A DNA stretch of 64,000 nt from Anthoceros angustus (taxonomy: Eukaryota; Streptophyta; Anthocerotopsida; Anthocerotales; Anthocerotaceae), in contig VJWM01000186.1 of the NCBI GenBank assembly GCA_010909165.1, forward strand, positions 1-64,000, in the 5' to 3' direction. Under the pieces are notes generated by a model, which saw only the letters and a list, made by a program, of their open reading frames with translations, made no database searches and was not told the origin of the DNA. The position numbers and the translations under genes were made by a program. This document shows, in pieces, positions 54,331-64,000 of this stretch. The first letter of the stretch is position 1, and every line of letters begins with the position of its first letter.

Positions 54331-54850
54331 TTCTTTTAACTCCTGCCATGCTTGCTCCTATTCCTTCTCCCATTGCCAATGGGCTTCCTTCTTGAGTAAC
54401 TCGTACAATGGCTTGCAGGTTCCGCTCATGTTTCTGATAAATCGGCGATAGTAATTCACCAGCCCCAGGAACGCTCTCAAGGCGGCTACATCTTTAGGTC
54501 TGGGCATAAGACTCACCGCTTGTACTTCAACTGTGGTAGCACTCCCCCTGGTACAATCTTATGCGCCACGTACTATATCTCCCTGTACGCGAATTTACAT
54601 TTCCTTGGGTGGGCCTTCAACCCAGACTTGGCTAGTCGCTGCAGCAGCACTTCTAAGTGTTCAAGGTTTCCTCCAGACTATTGCTGAATACTAGAATATC
54701 ATCAATGTAGCACTTGACAAACGACAACCCTTGTAGTTCCAAGTCAGCCACTCGTTGAAAGTATATGGATGCATTCTTCAAGCCGAATGGCATGGTTTCC
54801 CACTCCCACAGCTGCTCTTTGCCGTCCTTTCGGCACATGGCCATATGTAT
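54331..54850 (-). pseudogene. Ty3/gypsy reverse transcriptase, palm and thumb
   Basis: Reads WEWETMPFGLKNASIYFQRV, FVKCYIDDILVFSNS (catalytic Asp pair near 54700), LAKSGLKAHPRKCKF, then VAALRAFLGLVNYYRRFIRN and KPLYELLKKEAHW. In-frame TAGs stand at 54573-54575 and 54358-54360. The RT fingers are missing: the methyltransferase end joins almost directly to the palm, so several hundred bases were deleted in this copy. Confidence 0.9.
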
Positions 54851-55165
54851 GGCCAAGCCCACACTTACCAGCCATCGCATACAAGCTATGTCGAAGGCTT
54901 GCCCGATCAACCTGCACCGGAATGATTCAGACACACCAGGTGTGAGAGTGCCACCTGCGCCAAACCCCATGGCCCGTTCTCGCTCTGTTATTGTAGGCTC
55001 CCCTACTTCATTTCCGTTCGTGTCCAGCACCATGCCTTCTCCTCCTTTAGGGTTTCTTCTCCATATGACTGTATGGTCCTGACGAGTGTGGGCCATGCCC
55101 TTCTCGGTTTTCCCACCACGTTCACTGGGTAGTGTGGCAACTTATCTCCCTTGCGCACTTGCTGT
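54850..55165 (-). pseudogene. Cytosine-C5 DNA methyltransferase, C-terminal part
   Basis: Frame beginning before the ATG at 55096: LPHYPVNVVGK, HTVIWRRNPKGG, then EPTITERERAMGFGAGG and SFRCRLIGQAFDIACMRWLV. These match the end of C5 methyltransferases: the 'T-x-x-E-x-x-x-x-x-G-F' motif IX region and the 'R-x-x-L-I-G-x-A' motif X that closes the SAM pocket. It sits directly 5' of the RT in the same frame. The first half of the domain is cut off at about 55170 by copia sequence. The fragment at 9360-10050 supplies the missing motifs I-VIII of the same family. Confidence 0.8.
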
Positions 55166-55173
55166 GAGCGTCA

Positions 55174-55193
55174 AGAAAGCAGGTGTTCATAAT
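55174..55193 (-). repeat. Inverted scrap of copia leader
   Basis: GTCAAGAAAGCAGGTGTTCA is the reverse complement of the leader sequence at about 55475-55495, just inside the LTR. It marks the boundary with the methyltransferase remnant. Confidence 0.7.
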
Positions 55194-55195
55194 TG

Positions 55196-55480
55196 TTGAG
55201 GATGCAGCTTACTGAGTTTGTTAAGATGGATATGAGTATGCGTAAAAGATGTAGGTGATTGAGCTTACTATAAGTATATAGAAGTGGGTAAATGGGAAAC
55301 ATATACCCCATATTGAGTAGGAAACGTGAGTGACACTTTTTAGGGTTTAAAAAGGGGTGAGACCAGCTAGCTATAGCAGGTTCAGTTCTTTGACTATTGT
55401 CTTGTGTTGTTTACTCAAAGTTGCTCTTCATTTGTGTTTTAAAGCCTCGTTTAGGTGGTCTTAGTTTTGAAATTCTGAAC
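55196..55480 (+). repeat. 5' LTR of an internally deleted copia element
   Basis: Begins TGTTGAGGATGCAGC and ends near AAATTCTGAACA. A second copy is at 58486-58795 and an inverted partial one at 58796-58965. It includes GGGTTTAAAAAGGGG, a possible promoter element. No standard tRNA-Met primer site follows. Confidence 0.7.
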
Positions 55481-55515
55481 ACCTGCTTTCTTGACTCTTC
55501 TGACCCTCTTGAAGC

Positions 55516-56345
55516 ATGGCTAGCTTCCAATCTCAACAGGTTATGGGCCCACACACCCAAGGCATGGTGACACTACAAGTCATTTCCAAATTTGGTGGTA
55601 ACAACTTCAACTCGTGGAAGTTCAAGATGCAGATGCTGTTGGCTGAGAAAGGCTTGTGGAGGATAGTGTCAGGAACTAAGCAACGCCCTATAGAAGTGGA
55701 GTGACAATCCAAGTGGGACGAGAATGTAGGCAAAGCTTTTGCAACCATTTGCTTCAATTTGGACGATGCACAATTAATGCAGGTGACTTCTTGTAAAACT
55801 GCAAGGGAAGCTTGGCAAAAGCTGGAGGCGCTGTATGAGAACAAGAGCCTTGTGAACCGCTTGTTTTTGAGGAGAAGGTTCTTCACTCTTCAAATGGGTG
55901 GAGAAGAAATTCTTCCTCCGAGGAGATATCCAACAAGGGAGCATCGTCCACCAAGAGATTGGAGAGAAGGACCAGAGTTTACATCCATTGCTATGGAATA
56001 TGGGAGGGAACCAAGAACGATAGCTGAAGCACTACAAGGGAAGGATGCAAAGCAATGGAAAGAAGCTATGGATGATGAGATGAAGTCGTTGAGGAAGAAT
56101 GACACTTGGGTATTAACCTCCTTGCCTGTAGGAAGGAATGCTATTGGGAGCAAATGGGTGTTTAGAATCAAGAGAGATTCTAATGGTCAGATTGAAAGAT
56201 ATAAAGCAAGATTTGTGGTGAAGGATATAGCTAAGAACAAGGCATCAATTACAATGAGACCTTTGCTCCAGTGGCCAAATTTGTGTCAATAAGGACTTTA
56301 CTTGCAGTGGGAGCAATTGATGCTTTGGATATTGGGGTTAAGCTG
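55516..56345 (+). pseudogene. Copia gag fused to RT by internal deletion
   Basis: ATG 55516 begins MASFQSQQVMGPHTQG and ISKFGGNNFNSWKFKMQML, with a TGA at 55702-55704, then TAREAWQKLEALYENKSLV (gag). At about 55905 the open frame jumps straight to ILPPRRYPTREHRPPRDW, a pre-RT linker, and AKQWKEAMDDEMKSLRKNDT, GSKWVFRIKRDSNGQIERYK (RT entry). The zinc knuckle, protease and integrase are absent although the frame stays open across the joint. The RT is truncated at about 56340 by the T4 element. Same gag family as the minus arm at 8.3-9.36 kb. Confidence 0.85.
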
Positions 56346-57130
56346 CCCCTCAAAACAAGTAAATTGCGGCATCTCCAAGCCGCAACCGCCTTTGGCAATC
56401 CTCCTACTATTGGCTTCTTGCCTCTTCCTGTGCCGCCGCCTGAGGGCGAGCCCCTGGCGGGCGCTTCCTTCCCTTTTCCCCTCGCTCCTCGAGTCATGGT
56501 TCCTCCTTACTCCCCAAGTGTCTTCAAACCTGGAAGGAAATTGCTTCTCAATTCCAGGTTGCTTGGCAATCTCAGAGCTTTACTCCCAGGCACTTCTCCT
56601 TCTCGCTACTGGCAGCAAACCCCACCTGATGCACAATTGCAACGTTAGTCCTGGCTTGCCTCCCCAGCTGCTGTCCTTCTTCTTCGCGACACCTTCTTCC
56701 AGGGCAAGGCACCACCAGTACGGCAGGCTCGGTGCTCCTTCTTGCGCCCTCAATCTCCGCAGTTGCGACACACCAGGTGCTTTGACCTCGTGCCTCCAGC
56801 CCTTCACAACGCCTTCAACAACTCGCGGCGACTGGAGAGCTCCTCTCGCTCCGGGACTCCTTGCGCCTTCCTCTTCCCTTCTCCTTCTCCTTCTCGCCCT
56901 AGGGTTTCTGGCTGCTCTTTCTTGACTCGCTCACAGCCTCTTTCTCCTAGCAATTTGCTCGCGACGGCCGTGCTCCCTTTCCTTCTCTTCCTCCTCTTCA
57001 AGCTCGAGAGTAAGCACTTCGCGCGAAGTGGAGATGCTCCAGTTCGAGGTGAGAGATGGCGCTGCTTGAATTGGACTTTCCTCCCACAGATGTGCGCCAC
57101 GCGGCCGTTTCTTCACCCTAGATTAAGGCT
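56345..57130 (-). pseudogene. Coiled-coil element T4, N-terminal part
   Basis: Minus-strand frames are Glu/Lys/Arg-rich (LELEEEEEKEREHGRREQIA) as in the N-terminal part of T2. Only the beginning of the protein is present. The long plus-strand ORF at 56302-56925 is its antisense shadow after the copia RT fragment. Confidence 0.45.
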
Positions 57131-57658
57131 ATTGTCCTAAAATACTATTTTCCCCCTTAGGTGGCCTATTTACCTATTCGATTTCGACCGCTAATTAATG
57201 ACCCCCTAATTAATATACTCCTAATTAATTATTCCCTATTTTAGCCTGTTTATCTAATTTTCTATTGGTGGGCATATATAGCAGCTATATCCTGTCCTTA
57301 AATTCCTACTTCCTATTTGAGGTGTCCTTAGCCTACGACAGTGAACTGCCAGCCTACCGTGGTAGGCTGCCCGCATCCTTTGGGCTCCCCAGCCTATCGT
57401 CGCAGGGGCCTACGGTAGTAGGGTGTCAACCTACCGCCCACTTAGGCTACCTACCTGCTTCACTACGGGGTCATTTTGACCCGTTTCTCTTCCCCTCTAT
57501 ATCCTCTATGCCTGCCTGACAGTATCCTACAATTCCAACTTCAAAAGGAACAAAAAAGTTCCGGCATGTCTTCCCCAATTAATTCTTTACCAAAAGAGTT
57601 CGAACCTGTTCCAAATTAAATCAACTTAAACTAGTGGCCCAAATTTTTGCGTTCCACA
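57131..57658 (-). repeat. 5' leader/LTR-like region of T4 with motif cluster
   Basis: On the minus strand it starts TGTGGAACGCAAAAATTTGGGC, then has GGGTCAAAATGACCCC, several CTACCGTGGTAGG-type motifs and GCTATATATGCC. Third independent copy of the leader at 25476-25930. It appears inserted into the LTR that continues at 57663. Confidence 0.7.
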
Positions 57659-57662
57659 TAAG

Positions 57663-58485
57663 GCGGCGTAAGGTAACCGCGCCAGGGGGAGGTCATATGT
57701 GAGGTCCCCCCTATAAGAGGAAGGAGCTTTGTGAAGTAAAGTATCGTGTCTTGCGCTCCCATCCTCCCGAGTCCTTCGCTTTGTGTGCAGGAATTTCGTG
57801 CCGGCTGCAAGCCAACGCAGTGTTTGGTAAAGAGGTGCGTGGCTCGGAGTGCTAGGGAGGGTTTGCTCTGCAGCCCGCCGCCTGCCCCTTGTGAATGGTT
57901 GCTGTGTGAATTGTTTTACTTTGAGTGTGTGGCGATGCTCAAGGAACTCTCGGGTTGAGGGTAGACTGCAAGGAAAGACTCCCTGGAGGTTCTCGCTGTT
58001 TGGTGCAAACCACATAGCAACCGGCCCAAGGAAGAACTCATTGATTCATGGACGGACCCCAGGCAGTTGTGCCGTAAGGGCGAGTTGGAATTAATGAGCC
58101 AGCAAGAGGTGTTAGAATAGGAGATTGTGGAAGGAGAAGGATTAGATGAGTAGAAAGGAAGAGAGCATTGTTGGTTGAGGAGGTTGACAAGAGGATTAGA
58201 GTGTAGGAAAAGTGAAAGGCCCAAGGCAGAGCCTACAGAATGAATCCCAAATCTGCGGCAAGAGGGCGCTCCTAGTGTCGGAGGAGCTGGTCTTAGGGGT
58301 AGGGATAAAATCAAGGTGTGGGTCAGGGGGTCCCTGGGCACCTGTGGCAGTCTCCTTGCTGCTAAGGTATGACATGCAATTGTGTTGTGTCATTGTAGGT
58401 CGAGAATTGTTGAATTTTCGGAGCAGTGCAGGTGGTGCAGCTGCTGTAAGGGAAAAATTAGTGGGCGTCTTGCTTGTTGAGTGTG
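57663..58485 (+). repeat. Second Tat/Athila-like LTR, truncated
   Basis: Aligns with about 48425-49170 (TATAAGAG box at 57712-57719). Both ends are interrupted, by the T4 leader on the left and copia LTR sequence on the right. Single-base differences are frequent compared with the first copy. Confidence 0.7.
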
Positions 58486-58965
58486 AGAATGCAGCTTATT
58501 GAATTTGTTAAGATGGATATGACTATGCGTAAAAGATGTAGGTGATTGAGCTTACTATAAGTATATAGAAGTGGGTAAATGGGAAACATATACCCCATAT
58601 TGAGTAGGAAACGTGAGTGACACTTTTTAAGGTTTAAAAAGGGGTGAGGCTAGCTAGCTGCAGCAGGTTCAACTCTTTTGACTACTGTTCAACTCTTTGA
58701 CTACTGTCTTTGTGTTGTTTGCTCAAAGTTGCTCTTTATTTTTGTTTTAAGGCCTCGTTTAGGTGGTCTTAGTTTTGCAATTCTTGTTGAGATTGGAAGC
58801 TAGCCATGCTTCAAGAGGGTTAGAAGTGTCAAGAAAGCAAGTGTTCAGAATTTCAAAACTAAGACCACCTAAATGAGGCTTTAAAACACAAATGAAGAGC
58901 AACTTTGAGTAAACAACACAAAGACAACAGTCAAGAGCTGAACCTGTTATAGCTAGCTGGTCTTT
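58486..58965. repeat. Copia LTR followed by its own inverted partial copy
   Basis: 58486-58795 is a plus-oriented copy of 55196-55480. It runs directly into the reverse complement of 55355-55530 (including the first gag codons, CTAGCCATGCTTC) at 58796-58965. A short internal duplication (TTCAACTCTTTGACTACTG) occurs at 58665-58710. Confidence 0.8.
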
Positions 58966-58989
58966 CCACGGTCTCCCACCATTTCATGG

Positions 58990-60179
58990 GTGCCAGAGGG
59001 AGAGGCACCCGATCACCCTCACACGGTAGGCTACCGCGATAGGCAAGCAGCTTATGGCAGTAGGGAAGCAACCTACCATGGTAGGGAAGCCACCTACGCC
59101 AATAGGCAGGCAGCCTACGGCGGTAGGGAAGGAGAAGGAAGGGCAGCGCGAGGCACCGAGGGCCGCGCCAAGACAGCAGCTGCCCGCATCAGGAGGGAGA
59201 GGAGATGGAGCGACGGTGCGGGGGTCTACCCCATCGCGCGGCGGTCAGGAGGCCAGCCAAAGAGATGTGAGGGCGCTGGAAATTCCCAGCAAAAGGCCGG
59301 AGGGGTCTGGATTGGAACCCCTAGGAGAATTGCTAAGTGTTTGTGAGACACTTAGCCGGGTAGACTTGAAGAAGGCAAGGAAAATGGCAGCCTCCCTTCT
59401 GGCATGTCAAGAAGAAGTCAGGGCGAATAAGGCCCGGGAAATGGAGGAAAGGCAGGCAGGGACCCGTTGGCAACTTGAAGCCATGGAGTCCGATGAGAAA
59501 GCGGTGAAGAGGGAGAAAATTGTGGAGAAACTCCAACAAGACATTGTGGATCACAAGCGAACAAAGAAGACCCTGGAAGGGAAGCTGTCCCAATTGGAAA
59601 AGAGGGCCGTCCAAGCCACCAATCAGCGAGATACATGGAAGCAAAAGGCGGAGGATCACTATGCCCAACTAGAGCAGGAGCGACGAGTGAAATCCAAGGC
59701 TCTAGGGAGGGAGAGGCGAGCAGCCCAACAAGTGGAAGCACAAGAGCAGGTTTTGACTGCCCAAGCCATCAAAATCCGGGATGTGGAAGAGGAGCTGCGA
59801 AAAACCCTGCTAAGCCTAGAAGTGAGGAGTACGGAGTTAATCAGGCAACATCTCCAAGTGCAAGGGCTAGAGCGTGAGAAGGATGCTTGACAGGAGGAGC
59901 AGGAGAAATTTGCCAAGCAAGTGGCAGACCTGGAGCAAAAGAAGAGTCCAGGAAGAGGAGCGCCACAAGAAGGTGGTGCACAGGATGCTGATAGTTAGGA
60001 AGAGACGGTTTCGGGCGGATTATGCCTTTCAATCGAAACTCAGCCAGCTCAAGGATGTCAATGAGGAGAATGTCGCTCTTCATGTAAGGGTAGGAGAATT
60101 AACGTTGGCAAGAGATGCCTACAAGGGTAGGTGCGAAGATGGAGAGTCTCTACAGCTCTCTTCTCTTCTTAGCTGCTAG
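58990..60179 (+). pseudogene. Coiled-coil element protein, T5
   Basis: The main frame is 59054-59890 (278 residues). It opens in a stretch of GGTAG/CTACC repeats whose overlapping frame (58990-59346) gives the octapeptide-like series RQAAYGSREATYHGREATY. Residues ~90-278 of the main frame form a long coiled coil (LACQEEVRANKAREMEERQ, EKIVEKLQQDIVDHKRTKK, RDTWKQKAEDHYAQLEQER). After the TGA at 59888-59890 a second frame continues (RFRADYAFQSKLSQLKDVNE, HVRVGELTLARDAYKGRCE), matching the C-terminus of T3. This is the best-preserved coiled coil of the family. The globular WRLF core is absent. Confidence 0.6.
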
Positions 60180-60876
60180 AGTATCTTCAAGCTCCTTCCT
60201 ACATGGCAACAGTCTGGTACTCTTAGTGGATGAAGCTATACAATAACATTCAAGCGTAAGAGGTATCAGATTTCTGGATAACCTGCCCTACCATTTTACG
60301 TGTGCTGGGCTCTATGGTGCTCCACCGTCTACTTCTGTGACGTAACCCAACAACACAAACTCCCTCACTAGTGCCCTGCACTCTATGGCAATCAGCGGAG
60401 TACTAGGTTCACCTCTGGAGGTTTGCGTGCGACCAAAGCCTCGAGTTTGTAAGTTCTGGCCTGCACTGCGCTCAATAGGTCACTAAGCTCTTTGCTCTTC
60501 TCCAGGATCTCCATAGGCTGCAGAGCAAGTTGCGATCAGCCATTGTTGGGGAGTCTGCTCTAGGAAGTGGATCTCTCTAGGAGTGAATTGGGGAGGTCTC
60601 CTAGACCGCTGGGAAGCCAACACTTCTTACTTCCTTATTGACTGCACTTCCTTATTGGCTACGCATTACTACAACAACTATTTTAACTAATAACCAACAG
60701 CTACTCATATTTATTTTATAAGCAAAATTAAAACAAAAAAACTTGATTGAACAAAAAATAAGTACTCACATTAGTAAAACGATGCAAATTATCAATCAAC
60801 CAATTAATTAATCAACTAAAATTTTGGATACCCCATGGTCACATTAGACTCTGTCGACCCAGAAAGACTATCCTCA
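60180..60876. other. Intergenic / 3' UTR of the rhodanese gene
   Basis: AT-rich sequence with no transposon signature. A 40-codon minus-strand ORF at 60392-60514 (MEILEKSKELSDLLSAVQAR, ending VNLVLR) follows an acceptor-like TTGCTCTGCAG but has no supporting partner exon. Confidence 0.4.
60710..60715 (-). promoter_or_regulatory. Candidate polyadenylation signal
   Basis: AATAAA on the minus strand in an AT-rich stretch, about 160 bp after the stop codon of the rhodanese gene. Confidence 0.45.
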
Positions 60877-63852
60877 TCAATTGAGTCCTTCCTTTGCGAG
60901 TTCCAGATCACCAGCTTCGTAGTTCCCGGACTCTATCCCGAGTTCCACTGGCTCGGGAGGTGGGTCACCCTACAGTCATGAAGACTTCATTGCATCAAGT
61001 AAATACTCGCTGATGTCTAAGAGATCAGGCAACAAGCACCACACCAGCTACCCTGTGTCCGTCCAAGATTCTTCACTGCCATATTCAAATTGAAGCTGAC
61101 AAAATGGGTTCTGTGAGATTACACACGCTTACAGTTGCATAGCTGTCATACGCCAGAACACTAGATGCAAGTCGCCATCTGACACATCCCTGTGAATACA
61201 CATAGCACCTGCAAAGACACCCACCTACTTAACAGCTCAGACTGAAGCGAGTATCACTCTCTGTTGATCTACTAAAACTCTTTGAAGATGATTTGCTACA
61301 GCCCGAAATGAAGAGCTATATCCTTGTCCTTCACAAGAAATGTAGAAACCTGCATAATCCTGCATCATATGTACTCTGACACCTCATGATGCACAATCCA
61401 ATATGAAGCCTTAAACGAGTTATTCCTAACCAAAGTTTTAGTTTGACAAAGTGGAAACCTGCGAAATCCAGCATCATATGCAAGCTGAGCAGCCCACGAG
61501 GCACGCCTGCTGGTTCTACCTGCTCTGATCAAGTGTTAGCATATCATAGTTCCATCTAACCCGGCTCCAGCTGAGCCCAATTCGAGAAAAAGAAAAAAAT
61601 GCTTGGCTGCAACTCTACCAGGCAACACAGATCTACTGGAAGCACCACCACCACCAGCTCTCACAAAAAGATGCAAAGCAGGATGGAAGTTGTAACAATA
61701 CAATGGAGAACGATGATGTCGCTAGGACAAAACTTCTGGAATCGGTACTGCCTTTCCCATTCCAATGACTCCATTGCCAATGCTCGGGGCCACTCCTCAA
61801 CTGCAAATCAGCAAACATAATGAGAACTTACAATTTCAGAAGCTGCTGAGAAGACACAATTCAGCATAATCTAGCCCAGTCAGGCACTCTGCAACCAAGT
61901 TTTTGGACACAAAGGAATGACATGTCATAAACTTATGAAACAAATCACAACAGAGATCTAGACACCCCTGCATCCTGGTAAACACCCTATACGCCAAGGC
62001 CCCAACCCCAACTTCAGGGGCCCTATGCAACAACCAGATGGCCACAAAAAAGGCAAGGATTTTAAGATGGAAACTCCACATTCTGGATCGAAAACCATGT
62101 TCAGTGATCAGTGATGAAATATTCTAGACAATACACCTTGGAAGAAGCTGCAACTTCCAGTAGCTTGGGTTCACAAAGAGCATGTCAGCCCATGACTGAG
62201 CTACAACTGAAATTTAGAGTGGAAGACGAATACTCCCTGCTCATCCCTACCCCAGGGGTTCGGTCACGTGCAAGATCATAATATGAATAATGGGCACATG
62301 CAAGCCTCCTGACAGTGCCTTAGCCATTTCCAATCGAAGTGTCTTACAACAATCAAGCTAGTTATGAGATTGAACAAAACCTGGAAGGTGGACAGATCCT
62401 TCAATAAAGCCATACAATGCTCTTTCGTCATGCCTCCGAACGTCAACGAATAGTAGTCTTCGCAAAGGAGTTAGATTGCAGACTTCCTTCCTCATCCTGT
62501 TAACAAGTAGTGCAGCAACTGCATCCCTGCATTTCAGAAGGAAAAATTTACTCTGTTACGGACATGCTGGAAGATATAGTGTGTAACGAATCATGTGGCA
62601 CAATGGGCATGCTTACATCTGAGCTTCCTGCAGAATATCCTGCAGTTCGTCTAGGCTCTACTTCACAGCCCATTCAGGTCAATCAAGAAAGTGCGTTTAT
62701 AGCACCAAGCATCATCTTGACGTCTTACGCCCTGAGAATTCAGTCATGCAACAGTCTGAACAGCTTGGGGAGTATGCGGTCAACGGCCCATAATGCTGAC
62801 AGCGTTGCAAGAACAATGCACACAGCTCATGGAAACCTCTGCATGTAGTAGCCCCGGATTTTGCAGGCAATGACGTGTCACAGGTAGAAGAAAGGAATCG
62901 AAGCTTCATATACACATCGACGCTGAGCCGGACCATGCCAATGGCCACTGGAAATGTATGAGGCACTATGAATACTGGTGAGAGTCATAGGAAACACTTG
63001 AGCAATCTAACTAAGAGAGCCTCAAAAAAGAACCAAGAAATTCTAGCTCCAGGTTCGTTATGGGGAGGCAAGTTCCACAACCAGGGAAAACTATTCAAGT
63101 CACACACAAGCGTTCTGCCACAGAGGATGATCACACAGTGCCGCTACGAGTACTCGACCAGTTGTAGTACCTGCTCTCACATCTGGACTTACCTAGAAAT
63201 TACATTTCTTGATCACACTGGACATACAGCCTACTTGCACTTCTCAACGTTGCTGATTGCAACAACAAACCCTATTCCAGAAGATTGAAAGCGAAGAGAT
63301 TACCTGCTGAGAAGCTTTGCTGGCGAGGCCTCAGGGTTGATAAGAGCCGTAAAGTACGCTGCAAGCCCACCCTCCACAACACAGCACCTGCATACACAGG
63401 CAATCTACCGAACAGTAAGAAAGTGCAAGCGATACAGGGGCCCTTGATGATGAGTTCACTGAGTTCAGTCGCACCACAGATGAAGGAGGCGCCTGACCCA
63501 TTCCCTTATCCAGAGAGGCGATTAAAAAGGATTCCTTGATTAGGTGTTCTGACCAGTAACCTATTCTAAGGTCCTGCTTGTCATGGAATGGTCGTTCCTG
63601 GACAATGTGCGGGAAAGTGGTTCCACATTGAAGTCTCTCCAAGCCCCTCCTAGGTTTTGAACAGTAAGATGGGATGCAAACGCACATGGATCACACATTG
63701 CAGGGTAACGAATACCCGCTGTAGCCGAGTTCCGCAGCCGCAGTTGCTGCTCGCTGCGCTCTTCGTCCTGTGGTCGACAGGAAGAGCAAGAGGTCGCCTC
63801 TGACAGGATGCTTCGCGGATGGGAACCGGCTCTTCCATTGTCTGTTCGAAAA
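60877..63852 (-). CDS. Tandem rhodanese-domain protein, spliced host gene (5' end outside window)
   Basis: Proposed coding exons on the minus strand: 63852-63716, 63387-63304, 62655-62617 (least certain), 62526-62381, 61800-61702, 61519-61459, 61208-61133, 60969-60877. All junctions are GT/AG and the phases agree, giving 244 residues and TGA at 60877-60879. The first exon ends a first rhodanese domain (LLLFLSTTGRRAQRAATAAA, then VVEGGLAAYF); its active-site position is Ser, so it is probably non-catalytic. The second domain is complete: LLFVDVRRHDERALYGF, GSVHLPVEEWPRALAME, DIIVLHCRTSRRASWAAQ (catalytic Cys in a six-residue loop; its codon is split by an intron), CYVYSQGCVRWRL and YDSY. An acidic tail with PPPEPVELG follows. 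Such proteins move sulfane sulfur or act as plastid/regulatory sulfurtransferases; the actual role is unknown. Confidence 0.8.
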
Positions 63853-64000
63853 CTGTAAGCACAGCTTCAGCTCTAACTCTGCAAAACGCAGCAGATACAC
63901 CTGAGGCAATCCTGGAAACGGACAAGTCCCTCTAATGGTTGCCCAAATAGATCGTTTACCAGGAATGTTGACCAGTCGTACGCTGCAGAGGGAATCGGTT

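Noticed and set aside
56302-56925. 207-codon plus-strand ORF after the copia RT
   Set aside because: Antisense of the T4 coiled coil; Ser/Pro/Leu-rich with no family signature.
59333-59668. 111-codon minus-strand hydrophobic ORF
   Set aside because: Complement of the T5 coiled coil; Leu-rich runs are reversed Lys/Glu/Gln codons, not membrane segments.
60392-60514. 40-codon minus-strand ORF as a separate gene
   Set aside because: Too short, downstream of the rhodanese gene's likely polyadenylation signal, and no partner exon; kept only as a remark.
61048-61095. Alternative last exon of the rhodanese gene (LQFEYGSEESWTDTG)
   Set aside because: Splice sites and phase fit, but the exon at 60877-60969 gives an acidic, Pro-rich tail typical of rhodanese C-termini and is preferred; the alternative could be a minor isoform.
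63331-63687. 118-codon minus-strand ORF as first exon of the rhodanese gene
   Set aside because: Its frame does not agree in phase with the downstream exons; the exon at 63716-63852 joins in phase and continues the rhodanese pattern.
1-64000. tRNA, rRNA or bacterial-type operators and terminators
   Set aside because: No cloverleaf with conserved boxes, rRNA-like sequence or Shine-Dalgarno-led gene series was seen.

Overview
This window reads as repeat-dense nuclear DNA of a streptophyte, meaning a land plant or charophyte alga and probably a non-flowering lineage. It holds degraded Ty1/copia and Ty3/gypsy retrotransposons with plant-type gag, zinc-knuckle, integrase, RT and RNase H motifs, a CACTA-type DUF4216 remnant, and one spliced host gene. 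The species cannot be named from the sequence. I saw no rRNA, tRNA, CRISPR array or bacterial operon structure. Almost every transposon reading frame is broken by small indels and stops, so most coding entries are pseudogenes.

Layout. 0-4.1 kb: a degraded coiled-coil element (copy A) with a short inverted repeat on its flanks. 4.4-6.3 kb: a gypsy gag remnant and a CACTA DUF4216 remnant. 7.0-9.36 kb: two copies of a copia gag-integrase segment in head-to-head inversion. 9.36-13.2 kb (minus): LTR, gag, zinc knuckle, protease and the first part of a DNA cytosine methyltransferase. 13.3-17.4 kb: two gypsy gag/zinc-knuckle fragments separated by a second copy (B) of the coiled-coil element. 17.6-29.7 kb and 30.8-42.9 kb: a roughly 12.1 kb segment present twice in tandem. 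It holds a gypsy protease/RT fragment, a complete but decayed short-LTR copia element and two convergent coiled-coil elements. The copies look identical except in their first ~330 bp and at one further base. 43-48 kb: another copia remnant and another coiled-coil element. 48.3-50.1 kb: an LTR with a Tat/Athila-like primer-binding site and gag. 50.3-55.2 kb (minus): the 3' half of a methyltransferase-gypsy element, with methyltransferase end, RT, RNase H, integrase and a terminal PHD finger. 55.2-60.2 kb: nested copia, LTR and coiled-coil fragments. 60.9-63.9 kb (minus): a multi-exon gene for a protein with two rhodanese domains, cut by the right edge.

The most interesting content is the gypsy family that combines a captured cytosine methyltransferase between protease and RT with a PHD finger after the integrase. 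The two fragments, 40 kb apart, are complementary and share an LTR of about 450 bp. Together they suggest the order gag-PR-DNMT-RT-RH-IN-PHD, an element that could both write DNA methylation and read histone marks. The second theme is a pol-less family encoding charged coiled-coil proteins, whose leaders and coding regions are studded with a near-palindromic CTACC/GGTAG motif.
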